From Caldimonas caldifontis (GTDB taxonomy: Bacteria > Pseudomonadota > Gammaproteobacteria > Burkholderiales > Burkholderiaceae_C): a DNA stretch of 64,000 bases. Shown here piece after piece: positions 25,660-33,895 of this stretch. The stretch spans positions 288,681-352,680 of the forward strand of contig NZ_PSNX01000001.1 in NCBI RefSeq assembly GCF_002930615.1, given 5' to 3'. The position numbers were made by a program, and so were the translations under genes. How positions within the stretch are numbered: position 1 is the stretch's first letter; each line of letters opens with the position of its first letter. A model generated the notes under the pieces. That model was not told the DNA's origin. It saw nothing but the letters and a program-made list of their open reading frames with translations, and searched no databases.

Positions 25660-26595
25660 TCAGGCGTACTCGGCCAGGGCCTTGCGCATCTTCTTCATGG
25701 CGGCCACCTCGATCTGGCGGATGCGCTCGGCGCTCACACCGTACTCGGCCGCCAGTTCGTGCAGCGTCATGCCGCCGCTGCCGTTGTCGTTCACCTTGAG
25801 CCAGCGCTCCTCCACGATGCGGCGGCTGCGCTCGTCGAGGGTATCCAGGGCCTGGGCGATGCCGTCGGTGGCCAGCACGTCGCGGCGGTGGGCCTCGATC
25901 ACACGGGTCGGTTCGCGGCTTTCGTCGGCCAGGTAGGCGATGGGCGCGTAACTTTCCTCGCCATCATCCATGGTGGGCTCCAGGGCCACGTCGCCGCCGG
26001 ACAGGCGGGTTTCCATCTCGATGACTTCTTCACGCTTGACCTTGAGCTCGCCGGCCACCGCGTCGATCTCGCGGTCGGTCAGGGTGCTGCGATGCAGGTC
26101 GGCCTCGGCGGCGTCTTCCTTCAGGCTCTGCTTCATCGAGCGCAGGTTGAAGAACAGCTTGCGCTGGGCCTTGGTGGTGGCCACCTTGACCATGCGCCAG
26201 TTCTTCAGGATGTACTCGTGAATCTCGGCCTTGATCCAGTGCAGCGCGTAGCTCACCAGACGCACGCCCTGGTCGGGGTCGAAGCGCTTGACGGCCTTCA
26301 TCAGGCCCACGTTGCCTTCCTGGATCAGGTCGCCATGCGGCAGGCCGTAGCCCAGGTACTGGCGCGAGACGGACACCACCAGACGCAGGTGCGACAGCAC
26401 CAGTTTCCCGGCGGCTTCCAGGTCCTGCTGGCTGCGCCACTTGCGCGCCAGCGAGGTTTCCTCTTCCTGCGTGAGCAGGGGCAGGCGGTTGACGGCCGTG
26501 ATGTAGGCATCCAGGTTGCCCAGCGAGGGCACGAGGGCCCAGGGGTCACGGACGGTCAGCGCTGCGGTGGGGGTGTTCATGGTTGCAATAGACAT
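25660..26595 (-). CDS. rpoH: Heat-shock sigma factor RpoH (sigma-32)
   Basis: Alternative sigma factor directing RNA polymerase to heat-shock promoters. The 311-residue protein contains region 2 (LVVSVSRQYLGYGLPHGDLIQEGN onward), the diagnostic RpoH box QRKLFFNLR at residues 144-152, and region 4 ending ERIRQIEVAAMKKMRKAL. The ATG at 26595 has a strong AAAGGAGG at 26602-26609; MNTPTA five codons later is the other option. A perfect CIRCE operator overlaps its promoter, implying repression by HrcA in addition to any post-transcriptional control. The luciferase-like gene lies upstream in the same direction, 115 bp away. Confidence 0.97.
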   Translation of the reverse strand: MSIATMNTPTAALTVRDPWALVPSLGNLDAYITAVNRLPLLTQEEETSLARKWRSQQDLEAAGKLVLSHLRLVVSVSRQYLGYGLPHGDLIQEGNVGLMKAVKRFDPDQGVRLVSYALHWIKAEIHEYILKNWRMVKVATTKAQRKLFFNLRSMKQSLKEDAAEADLHRSTLTDREIDAVAGELKVKREEVIEMETRLSGGDVALEPTMDDGEESYAPIAYLADESREPTRVIEAHRRDVLATDGIAQALDTLDERSRRIVEERWLKVNDNGSGGMTLHELAAEYGVSAERIRQIEVAAMKKMRKALAEYA

Positions 26596-26619
26596 CCTGA
26601 ACCTCCTTTGGTTCCGACA

Positions 26620-26649
26620 ATATTAGCACTCGATTGACGCGAGTGCTAA
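26620..26649 (-). promoter_or_regulatory. rpoH promoter
   Basis: On the minus strand TTAGCA (26649-26644), an 18-bp spacer and TAATAT (26625-26620) form a sigma-70-like promoter. Start of transcription is expected near 26613, leaving a short leader that includes the strong Shine-Dalgarno. Confidence 0.65.
26623..26649. promoter_or_regulatory. CIRCE operator (HrcA site) over the rpoH promoter
   Basis: TTAGCACTC (26623-26631), nine bases, then GAGTGCTAA (26641-26649) is an exact match to the CIRCE consensus. The operator spans the -35, spacer and half of the -10 of the rpoH promoter. HrcA bound here would block RNA polymerase; heat-inactivation of HrcA would release rpoH. Confidence 0.95.
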
Positions 26650-26710
26650 ACACCCATCAGGGGGAACCCTGATGACAACCATAGCGGAAACTTATGAAGA
26701 AGAGCTTGGC

Positions 26711-27724
26711 TTAGGACAGCCCAAATTCCCGCGCCAGCAGGGCGTAGGAGTGCCGCCGCACCGCTGGATCGTGGGCCCAGGTGTTGATCACCAGCTCGTC
26801 GAGCGCCAGTTCGTCGGCCAGGCGTCGCAACTGGTCGGCCACCGTGGCGGCGCTGCCGACGAAGGCCTTGCGGCGCAAGGCGTCCACCGTGGGCCATTCC
26901 TCGGGGGTGAAGCCTTGCTCGGCGATCTGGGCCGGTGCCTGCAGCGGGCCCAGGCGGCCCCGCATGCGGTCCACCCGCCAGCGCTCGCGGCTCAGGGCGT
27001 GGTGGCGGGCCGCCTCGTCCGTGTCGGCCGCCAGGGCCCAGACGCAGATGGTGGCCTGCGGCTTGGGGTGGCGTTCACTGGGTCGGTAGAGGCTGCGGTA
27101 GAGGTGCAGTGCCTGTTCCACGCCCTGGCCGTCCATGAAGAAATAGGCAAAGGCATAGGGCAGGCCCAGGTGAGCCGCCAGCCGGGCGCCATAGTCGGAG
27201 CTGCCCAGCACCCACACGTCCGGGATGCGCGCCCACGGGGCGTCGGGGGAGGGCGCCGGCGCGCGCGGATGGGCGACGATGCCCTGGTGCGCCTGGCCGG
27301 TCAGCCAGGCCTGCAGGTCCTGGATCTGCTCGGGGAAGCGCTCGGCGGCTGCGTAGGCATTCGGGTTGAGGGCCACGGCGGTGCGCATGTCGGCGCCAGG
27401 CGCACGGCCCACGCCCAGGTCAATGCGGCCCGGGGCCAGGGCGTCGAGCACACGGAACTGTTCGGCCACCTTCAGGGCCGAGTAGTGGGGCAGCATGACC
27501 CCGGCGCTGCCCAGGCGGATGCGCTGGGTGCGTGCGGCGATGGCGGCCAGCAGGATTTCGGGCGCGGTGCCCACGATGGTGGGCAGGCTGTGGTGCTCGC
27601 TCACCCAGAACCGGTGGTAGCCCAGGGCTTCGCAATGCGTGGCCAGGTCGAGCGTATCGCGCAGGGCGGCGTCTTCGCTGGCGCCGGCCAGCGAGATGGA
27701 TTGGTCAAGGACGGACAACTTCAT
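26711..27724 (-). CDS. LLM class flavin-dependent oxidoreductase (luciferase-like)
   Basis: Bacterial luciferase-like monooxygenase of 337 residues with a TIM-barrel FMN- or F420-binding fold. Motifs include RFWVSEHHSLPTIVGTAPE near the start, IRLGSAGVMLPHYSALKVAEQF, and LGVGRAPGADMRTA, as in the group of flavin-dependent monooxygenases similar to alkanal monooxygenase alpha. The substrate is unknown. The ATG has GACAAT six bases upstream and no Shine-Dalgarno. It is divergent from the imuA operon across 133 bp, and rpoH lies downstream with its own promoter. Confidence 0.92.
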   Translation of the reverse strand: MKLSVLDQSISLAGASEDAALRDTLDLATHCEALGYHRFWVSEHHSLPTIVGTAPEILLAAIAARTQRIRLGSAGVMLPHYSALKVAEQFRVLDALAPGRIDLGVGRAPGADMRTAVALNPNAYAAAERFPEQIQDLQAWLTGQAHQGIVAHPRAPAPSPDAPWARIPDVWVLGSSDYGARLAAHLGLPYAFAYFFMDGQGVEQALHLYRSLYRPSERHPKPQATICVWALAADTDEAARHHALSRERWRVDRMRGRLGPLQAPAQIAEQGFTPEEWPTVDALRRKAFVGSAATVADQLRRLADELALDELVINTWAHDPAVRRHSYALLAREFGLS

Positions 27725-27730
27725 GGGGGC

Positions 27731-27736
27731 ATTGTC
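27731..27736 (-). promoter_or_regulatory. Candidate -10 (GACAAT) of the LLM oxidoreductase gene
   Basis: GACAAT on the minus strand, six bases (GCCCCC) before the ATG. The same GACAAT-N6-ATG layout precedes trmL. Confidence 0.35.
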
Positions 27737-27804
27737 GGCAGGATGGGGCGGTCCTGCTGGTGTGCATATATCCCCACGGCGGGCCTTTCGAAGTGCTCGG
27801 GGGC

Positions 27805-27832
27805 TTGGCAGGGGAAGCGATGATCATATACT
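27805..27832 (+). promoter_or_regulatory. imuA operon promoter
   Basis: TTGGCA (27805-27810), a 16-bp spacer and TATACT (27827-27832), each matching five of six consensus bases. The -10 runs into the LexA box, so LexA would block initiation. The expected leader is about 20 nt and shows no Shine-Dalgarno. Confidence 0.7.
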
Positions 27833-27846
27833 GTGTTTTTATACAG
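27831..27846. promoter_or_regulatory. LexA (SOS) box upstream of imuA
   Basis: CTGTGTTTTTATACAG fits CTGT-N8-ACAG, the LexA operator of gamma- and beta-proteobacteria. It overlaps the -10 and expected start point of the imuA promoter and lies 11 bp before the ATG. This makes imuA-imuB-dnaE2 DNA-damage inducible. Confidence 0.9.
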
Positions 27847-27857
27847 TTTTATTCATC

Positions 27858-28637
27858 ATGCACCCACTGTCCTTGCCCTCCGGGGTGGCCGCCGCCGTCT
27901 GGCAAGGCGACGCTTTGCCCGGCGCCGGCGAGGCCCCGGTGTGCCCCACCGGCTTTGCCGCGCTGGATGCCCTGTTGCCGGGCGGGGGCTGGCCCTGCCA
28001 GGGCCTGAGCGAGATCCTGCTGCCGGCCTGGGGGCTGGCGGAATGCCGGCTGACGGCGCCGGCCCTGTCGCGAGCCCTGGCGGGAGACGGGAGAGGAAAG
28101 GCCGTGCTCTTCATCGGCTCGCCCGAGCCACCCCACCTGCCGGGCTGGCGCGCGGCGGGGCTCACGGCGGCCTCGATGGTCTGGGTGGACACGGCCCGGC
28201 CCGAACAGCGTTTGTGGGCGACCGAACAGGCCCTGCATTGCCCCCAGGTGGCGGCCGTGCTGCTGTGGCTGCCACCCGGGCGGGGGCAGACGGTGGGGCT
28301 GCGGCGGCTGCAGGTGCACAGCCTGCAGGGGCGGCGGCCGGTGTTCATGTTCCGGCCGCTGGCGGCGCAGGCCGAATCCTCGCCGGCGCCCCTGCGCCTG
28401 GCCCTGGAAGCCAGCCGGCCGCTGGCCCTGGTACTGCGCCTGCTCAAGCGCCGGGGGCCGGCGCACGAACTGCCGATCGAATTGCCCACCGGGCCTGAGG
28501 GCCTGGGCGAGGTGCTGGCCCACAAGCTGGCGGCCCGCGCCGCATCACCTGCCGTTTCCTCGGAGCTGTCCGATGTCTGCCCACCCCTGCTGGCTCGCCC
28601 TGTGCCCCGGCCTGGCTTGCACGTCGTCGCCGGCTGA
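27858..28637 (+). CDS. imuA: Translesion synthesis-associated protein ImuA
   Basis: ImuA is a RecA/SulA-like protein of the damage-inducible ImuA-ImuB-DnaE2 mutasome. The 259-residue product shows CPTGFAALDALLPGGGWPCQGLSEILLP near the N-terminus, as expected for ImuA. The Walker-A glycine-rich position lacks the usual GKT, so ATP hydrolysis is doubtful. The ATG is 11 bp beyond a LexA box. The gene overlaps imuB by 65 bp in a different frame, giving tight coupling. Assignment rests on family motifs and the diagnostic operon. Confidence 0.92.
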   Translation: MHPLSLPSGVAAAVWQGDALPGAGEAPVCPTGFAALDALLPGGGWPCQGLSEILLPAWGLAECRLTAPALSRALAGDGRGKAVLFIGSPEPPHLPGWRAAGLTAASMVWVDTARPEQRLWATEQALHCPQVAAVLLWLPPGRGQTVGLRRLQVHSLQGRRPVFMFRPLAAQAESSPAPLRLALEASRPLALVLRLLKRRGPAHELPIELPTGPEGLGEVLAHKLAARAASPAVSSELSDVCPPLLARPVPRPGLHVVAG

Positions 28638-29901
28638 GGGTTCGGCTGAGCCGCTGGCTGCGGCCTCGGCCGAGGCTTTGGGCTGGTGGGCGCTGCAGTT
28701 CACCCCCCGGGTGTGTCGCCACGACGAGGCGGTTCTGATGGAAGTGAGCAGCAGCCTGCGCCTGTTCGGGGGTGAGCGGATCCTGCACGAACGCATCGTG
28801 GCCGGGGCGGCAGAACTGGGCTGGGCGCAGTGTGCGGCAGCGCCGACGGCGCTGGGCGCGCTGGCCTTGGCACGCTGTGGGCGCGCGGGCGCCTGGGGCA
28901 TCGGCCTGAATGCCTTGCTGGACGGCTTGCCGCTGGACAGCCTGCGCGAGGTGGCGGCCGAAGCGGCCTGGCTGAGCCGCCTGGGCTGTCGCCACCTGGG
29001 CGATGTGCGTCGGCTGCCCCGCGCCGGGCTGGCACGGCGCAGTGAAAGGGCCTTGCTGCAGACGCTGGGCCAGGCCTATGGCGAAGAGCCCTGGTCGGCG
29101 CCGTGGCTCACGCTGCCCGAAGTCTTCGAGGCCCGGCTGGAACTGCCTGGGCGGGTGGAATCGGCCCCGGCCCTGATGTTCGGTGCGCGTCGCCTGCTGC
29201 TGCAGCTGTGTGGCTGGCTGGCCGCACGCCAGGCCGGTCTGCGCAGCTTCGTGCTGCGCTGGCGGCACGACTTCCATCGCCGCGACGACCCGCCGCTGGG
29301 TGAGTTGCCGGTGCGTACCGCCGAACCCACCCGCCAGGCCGATCACTTGCTGCGCCTGCTGGGCGAGTGGCTGGCGCAGGTGCGCCTGGCCGCACCGGTG
29401 GGCGAACTTTCGTTGTTCTGCGACGAGATCGAGCCGCTGGTCGAGGCCACGCCCTCCTTGCTGCCCGGGGTGGCCGAGGCCACCGCCGGCGAAAGCCTGG
29501 CCCAGTTGATCGAGCGTCTGTCGGCCCGGCTGGGGCCGACCCAGGTGTGCCGGCCGGTGCCACGATCCGACCACCGCCCCGAAGCGCAACAGGCCTGGCG
29601 GCCGGCGGCCGAAGCGCCGGCCACGGACACCCCGGAGGAGCCTGCCGTGCCGCAGCCCGCCTGGCTGCTGAGCGTGCCGCTGCCGCTGGCCACCCGCATG
29701 GAGCGGCCGCAGCTTCAAGGGGACCTGGCCCTCCTGGCCGGCCCACACCGGATCGAGGCCGGCTGGTGGGATACCGGGCATGCGGCCGCAGCGCGCGACT
29801 ACTACGTGGCCAGCAACGAGCGCGTCGGGCTGGTGTGGATCTATCGCGAGCGCCGCCTGGAAGAGGGCGGCGGCTGGTTCCTGCACGGGCGCTTCGGATG
29901 A
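28573..29901 (+). CDS. imuB: ImuB, inactive Y-family polymerase-like protein
   Basis: ImuB is a Y-family homologue without polymerase activity that links DnaE2 to the beta clamp. The 442-residue protein keeps the Y-family outline, for example LRLFGG at about residues 62-67 and the finger and thumb-like region. It lacks the catalytic acids: no DxD near the N-terminus, and the palm SxDE position reads EVSSS. A GELSLF segment may be a clamp-binding motif of the Q-x-S-L-F type. GGAG nine bases upstream, inside imuA, supports the start. The stop overlaps dnaE2 by ATGA. Confidence 0.92.
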   Translation: MSAHPCWLALCPGLACTSSPAEGSAEPLAAASAEALGWWALQFTPRVCRHDEAVLMEVSSSLRLFGGERILHERIVAGAAELGWAQCAAAPTALGALALARCGRAGAWGIGLNALLDGLPLDSLREVAAEAAWLSRLGCRHLGDVRRLPRAGLARRSERALLQTLGQAYGEEPWSAPWLTLPEVFEARLELPGRVESAPALMFGARRLLLQLCGWLAARQAGLRSFVLRWRHDFHRRDDPPLGELPVRTAEPTRQADHLLRLLGEWLAQVRLAAPVGELSLFCDEIEPLVEATPSLLPGVAEATAGESLAQLIERLSARLGPTQVCRPVPRSDHRPEAQQAWRPAAEAPATDTPEEPAVPQPAWLLSVPLPLATRMERPQLQGDLALLAGPHRIEAGWWDTGHAAAARDYYVASNERVGLVWIYRERRLEEGGGWFLHGRFG

Positions 29902-32900
29902 GGCCGCCCATGGACCTGCCCGACTACGCCGAGCTGCACTGCCTGAGTCACTTCAGCTTCCAGCGCGGGGCGTCGTCGCCGAAGGAGCTGGTGGAACGCG
30001 CGCTGGCGCTGGACTACCGCGCGCTGGCGATCACCGATGAGTGTTCGCTGGCGGGTGTGGTGCGGGCCCATCAGGCCCTGGTCGACGTGTGCGTGGCCGC
30101 GAAAGAGCAGGGCCGGCCCGAGCCTGTCCTGAAGCTGCTGATCGGCAGCGAGTTCCAGGTGGACGCCTCCGTGCCTTTCCGGCTTGTGGCCCTGGCCCGC
30201 GACCGCGAGGGCTATGCCCGCCTGAGCCAGTTCATCACCGACCTGCGCCGCGCCAGCCCGAAGGGCAGCTACCGTCTGGACGCAGAGGATCTGCGCACCG
30301 ATCGTCTGGCCGGCAACGAGTTGCTGTGGGTGCCGCCGCGCGGCGCGCCATTCGAAGCCTTGTGCCTGCAGGCCACAGGGTTCCGGGAGGCCTTTGGCGA
30401 AGCCGCCTGGGGGGTGGTGGAACTCTTCCACGAGATCGACGACCCGCTGTGGCTGCATACCCTGCGCGAGGTGTCGCGGCGCAGCGGCCTGCCCCTGGTG
30501 GCGGCGGGCGACGTGCACATGCACCTGCGCTCGCGCAAGCCCCTGCAGGACGTGCTCACCGCCATCCGCCTGGGCCGCCCGGTGGCCGAATGCGGCACGG
30601 CCCTGCAGCCGCATGGCGAGCGCCACCTGCGAGCGCGCGCCACGCTGGCACGGCTGTACGGCGCCGAGCTGATGGCCGCTTCGGTGGAAGTGGCCTCGCG
30701 CTGCCATTTCCGCCTGGATGAGCTGAAGTACGAGTACCCCGAGGAGGTGGTGCCGCCAGGCCAGACCCCGGCTGGCTGGCTGCGCCATCTCACCGAGCAG
30801 GGCGCGCGCGAGCGCTATCCCGCAGGCGTGCCTGATCATGTGCAGCGCCAGATCGAGAAGGAACTGGCGCTCATTGCCTTCAAGCGCTACGAGAAGTACT
30901 TCCTGACCGTGCACGACATCGTGCGCTTCGCACGCTCGAAGAACATCCTCTGCCAGGGGCGCGGTTCGGCCGCCAACTCGGCGGTGTGCTACTGCCTGCA
31001 CATCACCGAGATCGACCCGGCGCGTGCCAACCTGCTCTTCGAGCGCTTCATCAGCGCCGAGCGCGATGAGCCGCCGGACATTGACGTCGACTTCGAGCAC
31101 CAGCGCCGCGAGGAAGTCATCCAGCACCTCTACGGCAAGTACGGCCGCGGTCGCACGGCGCTGGCGGCCACCGTCATCTGCTACCGCGCGCGCAGCGCCA
31201 TCCGCGACGTGGGCAAGGCCCTGGGCTTCGACGAGGCGCAGGTCGATGCCCTGGCCAAGAGCCATTTCTGGTGGGACAGTCTGGAGGCCCTGCCCGAGCG
31301 CCTGGCCGAGGTGGGGTTGGACGCCGCTGACCGCCGCGTGGCGCAGTGGATCGAACTGGTGGGGCAGCTGCGCGGCTTTCCGCGCCACCTGAGCCAGCAT
31401 GTGGGCGGCTTCGTGATCGCCAAGGGGGAGTTGTCGCACATCGTCCCCATCGAGAACGCGGCGATGCCCGAGCGCACCGTGATCCAGTGGGACAAGGACG
31501 ACCTCGAATCCCTGCGCCTGATGAAGGTCGACGTGCTCTCGCTGGGCATGCTCACCGCCTTGCGCCGCGCGCTGGAGTTTGTGAGCCGTCGGCGCGGCAT
31601 ACCCTTCCGGATGCAGGACATCCCCGACAAGGACGAGGCGACCTACGCCATGATCCGCCGCGCCGATACCGTGGGTGTGTTCCAGATCGAAAGCCGCGCG
31701 CAGATGAGCATGCTGCCGCGCCTGCAGCCACGCGATTACTACGACCTGGTGGTGGAGGTGGCCATCGTGCGGCCCGGCCCCATCCAGGGCGGCATGGTGC
31801 ACCCTTACCTGAAGCAGCGCGAGAAGCAGCGTGCCGGCCGCGACGTGGTGGCCGAACTGCCCACAGACGGCCTGCGCGAGGCGCTGGGCCGCACGCTGGG
31901 TGTGCCCATCTTCCAGGAGCAGGTGATGCAGCTGTGCATGCTGTGCGCCGGCTTCACCCCCGGCGAGGCCGACCGCCTGCGCCGCGCGATGGCGGCCTGG
32001 AAGCGCCATGGCAATGTGCACCCGTTTCGCCAGCGCATCGTCGATGGCATGGCCGCCAACGGCTATCCCCAGGCGTTCGCTGAACGCCTGTTCAAGCAGA
32101 TCGAAGGCTTCGGCGAATATGGCTTCCCGGAAAGCCATGCCGCGTCGTTTGCGCTGCTGGCCTACGACAGCGCCTGGCTGAAATGCCATGAGCCCGCGGC
32201 CTTCCTCGCGGCTTTGCTGAATGCCCAGCCGATGGGCTTCTATTCGCCCAGCCAGCTCGTGCAGGATGCCTGCCGCCACGGGGTGGAGGTGCGCCCGGTG
32301 GACGTGAGCCACAGCGAGGTCGAGGCGACCCTGGAGGACCTCACGCGCCAGCCGCAGCCAGCGGTGCGTCTGGGGCTGCAGCTGGTGGCGGGGCTGAGTG
32401 CCGCCGCCGCCCAGCGCATCGTGCTGGCGCGCGCCGAAGCGCCGTTCATCGACGTGCAGGACCTCGCCCGCCGCGCGCGGCTCGACGCCCAGGACCTGCG
32501 CCAGCTCGCTGCCGCCGACGCCCTGATGAGCCTGGCCGGCCACCGCCGCCAGCAGGTCTGGGAGGCCACCGCCTGGACGCCCCCGCCGGCGCTGCTGGAG
32601 GACGCGCCCATCGACGAAACCCCTCTGCAACTGCCGCTGGCCGCCGAGGGCGAGGAGATCGTCTTCGACTATGCCGCGTTGGGCCTCACGCTGCGCCGCC
32701 ATCCGCTGGCCCTGCTGCGCGAGCAACTCCGGCGGCGGCGCCTGCAGACGGCCCGCGAGCTGCACGACCTGCCGCACGGCCGGCGGGTGCGCGCCTGTGG
32801 CATCGTCACCGGCCGCCAGCAGCCGCAGACAGCCAACGGCACCATCTTCGTTTCCCTGGAAGACGAAAGCGGCGTGGTCAACGTCATCGTCTGGCGTCGT

Positions 32901-33071
32901 GTGCACGAGCGCTTCCGCCGCGAGCTGCTGCACTCGCGCCTGCTGGTCGTGCAGGGCGAGTGGCAGCGCGAAGGCGAGGTGCGCCACCTGGTGGCGCAGC
33001 GGCTGGAAGACCTCACGCCGCTGCTGGGCCGCCTGGCCGACGCAGGGCTGCACAGCCGGGACTTCCATTGA
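29898..33071 (+). CDS. dnaE2: Error-prone DNA polymerase DnaE2
   Basis: C-family polymerase alpha-subunit paralogue responsible for damage-induced mutagenesis. The 1057-residue protein has an N-terminal PHP domain (YAELHCLSHFSFQRGASSP), the polymerase palm with the catalytic PDIDVDF near residue 395, a helix-hairpin-helix region and a C-terminal OB fold (VRACGIVTGRQQPQTANGTIFVSLED). Compared with replicative DnaE (about 1160 residues) it is shorter at the C-terminus and lacks the tau-binding part, as usual for DnaE2. The start overlaps the imuB stop. ATG at 29910 is a possible alternative. Confidence 0.97.
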   Translation: MRPPMDLPDYAELHCLSHFSFQRGASSPKELVERALALDYRALAITDECSLAGVVRAHQALVDVCVAAKEQGRPEPVLKLLIGSEFQVDASVPFRLVALARDREGYARLSQFITDLRRASPKGSYRLDAEDLRTDRLAGNELLWVPPRGAPFEALCLQATGFREAFGEAAWGVVELFHEIDDPLWLHTLREVSRRSGLPLVAAGDVHMHLRSRKPLQDVLTAIRLGRPVAECGTALQPHGERHLRARATLARLYGAELMAASVEVASRCHFRLDELKYEYPEEVVPPGQTPAGWLRHLTEQGARERYPAGVPDHVQRQIEKELALIAFKRYEKYFLTVHDIVRFARSKNILCQGRGSAANSAVCYCLHITEIDPARANLLFERFISAERDEPPDIDVDFEHQRREEVIQHLYGKYGRGRTALAATVICYRARSAIRDVGKALGFDEAQVDALAKSHFWWDSLEALPERLAEVGLDAADRRVAQWIELVGQLRGFPRHLSQHVGGFVIAKGELSHIVPIENAAMPERTVIQWDKDDLESLRLMKVDVLSLGMLTALRRALEFVSRRRGIPFRMQDIPDKDEATYAMIRRADTVGVFQIESRAQMSMLPRLQPRDYYDLVVEVAIVRPGPIQGGMVHPYLKQREKQRAGRDVVAELPTDGLREALGRTLGVPIFQEQVMQLCMLCAGFTPGEADRLRRAMAAWKRHGNVHPFRQRIVDGMAANGYPQAFAERLFKQIEGFGEYGFPESHAASFALLAYDSAWLKCHEPAAFLAALLNAQPMGFYSPSQLVQDACRHGVEVRPVDVSHSEVEATLEDLTRQPQPAVRLGLQLVAGLSAAAAQRIVLARAEAPFIDVQDLARRARLDAQDLRQLAAADALMSLAGHRRQQVWEATAWTPPPALLEDAPIDETPLQLPLAAEGEEIVFDYAALGLTLRRHPLALLREQLRRRRLQTARELHDLPHGRRVRACGIVTGRQQPQTANGTIFVSLEDESGVVNVIVWRRVHERFRRELLHSRLLVVQGEWQREGEVRHLVAQRLEDLTPLLGRLADAGLHSRDFH

Positions 33072-33089
33072 GCCCCGGCTGTGGCGCGC

Positions 33090-33587
33090 TCAGGCGGCTT
33101 GCGCCACCGGCACCGGCAGGCTCAGCGCCAGGGTCTGCAGGCAGGCCTGGGCCACCTCGCGGCCCTTCTTGACGAAGTGCTGTGTGAAGAACTCGCGGTG
33201 CTCTTCGTGCTCATGAAAGTCGCGTGGTGTCAGCACGGCCGAAAACACCGGCACGCCGGTGTCGAGCTGCACGCGCATCAGGCCGTCGATCACCGCCGAG
33301 GCGACGAACTCGTGGCGGTAGATGCCGCCATTGACGACCAGCGCGCAGGCGATCACGGCATCGAAGCGGCCCGAGCGGGCGAGCCGCAGGGCTTGCAGCG
33401 GGATCTCGAAGGCGCCCGGCACGTCCAGGCGCTGCACCTCGGCGGGAGGTGAGGCACCGGCGGTGAGGGCCTGCACGGCGGCATCGCGGGCGCGATGCAC
33501 GATGTCGGCATGCCAGGACGCGCAGACAAGGGCCACACGCCAGGGGCCGGCGGGGCGGGAGGGGGAGGAGCTGAAGGTCTGATTCAT
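33090..33587 (-). CDS. ribH: 6,7-dimethyl-8-ribityllumazine synthase, type II (RibH2-like)
   Basis: Lumazine synthase condenses 5-amino-6-ribitylamino-uracil with dihydroxybutanone phosphate, the penultimate step of riboflavin synthesis. The 165-residue protein carries VPGAFEIP (57-63) and NGGIYRHEFVASAVIDGLM with the catalytic-position His92. The GGIYRHEFVA version and the VLTPRDFHEHEEH segment match type II (decameric, Brucella RibH2-like) enzymes rather than the icosahedral type I. An FMN riboswitch lies about 97 nt upstream. The ATG has AAGGAAAG upstream; the open frame before it is riboswitch sequence, not coding. Confidence 0.92.
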   Translation of the reverse strand: MNQTFSSSPSRPAGPWRVALVCASWHADIVHRARDAAVQALTAGASPPAEVQRLDVPGAFEIPLQALRLARSGRFDAVIACALVVNGGIYRHEFVASAVIDGLMRVQLDTGVPVFSAVLTPRDFHEHEEHREFFTQHFVKKGREVAQACLQTLALSLPVPVAQAA

Positions 33588-33683
33588 GGACTTTCCTTGG
33601 GTTGGAATCACCAGAATCAGGGCGAGCGCAAACACCGGCGCCGCAGGCACGAAGGCATGCGGCGGCCGAGACTCACGCGTGTC

Positions 33684-33836
33684 TCTTTCATCCGGACTGT
33701 GACCGTCGGCCCTGGCATCGCACCAGGTCTGCTGACCCCGGAGCCGCAAGAGCGGCTCCGGGCGCTCGCGGGCTCCCGCAATCGCTTGCGGATACCGCCG
33801 GTGGGGACTTCCACCCCGCCCTGAGAACGCTGCCCT
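33684..33836 (-). ncRNA. FMN riboswitch (RFN element) controlling ribH
   Basis: Read on the minus strand the element begins AGGGCGGGGTGGAAGTCCCC, continues ACCGGCGGTA, AGCCCGCGAGC, then GGTCAGCAGACCTGGTG, GCCAGGGCCGACGGTCACAG and ends AGTCCGGATGAAAGAGA. These are the conserved joining and loop bases of the FMN aptamer in the right order. The variable stem is GGAGCCGC/GCGGCTCC. Downstream, GAGAC/GTCTC can form a short hairpin before the ribH Shine-Dalgarno. The 308-bp gap between ribH and the pfk gene is filled mainly by this element. Confidence 0.96.
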
Positions 33837-33895
33837 TCACAAGGAAGGGCCTCTGGATTCTAGAGCCGAGCCGTCAGGCACGTTAACCTTGCGGG

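Noticed and set aside
33588..33749. N-terminal extension of RibH
   Set aside because: The frame is open but the bases belong to the FMN riboswitch and its expression platform; the ATG at 33587 has a Shine-Dalgarno and fits the family.
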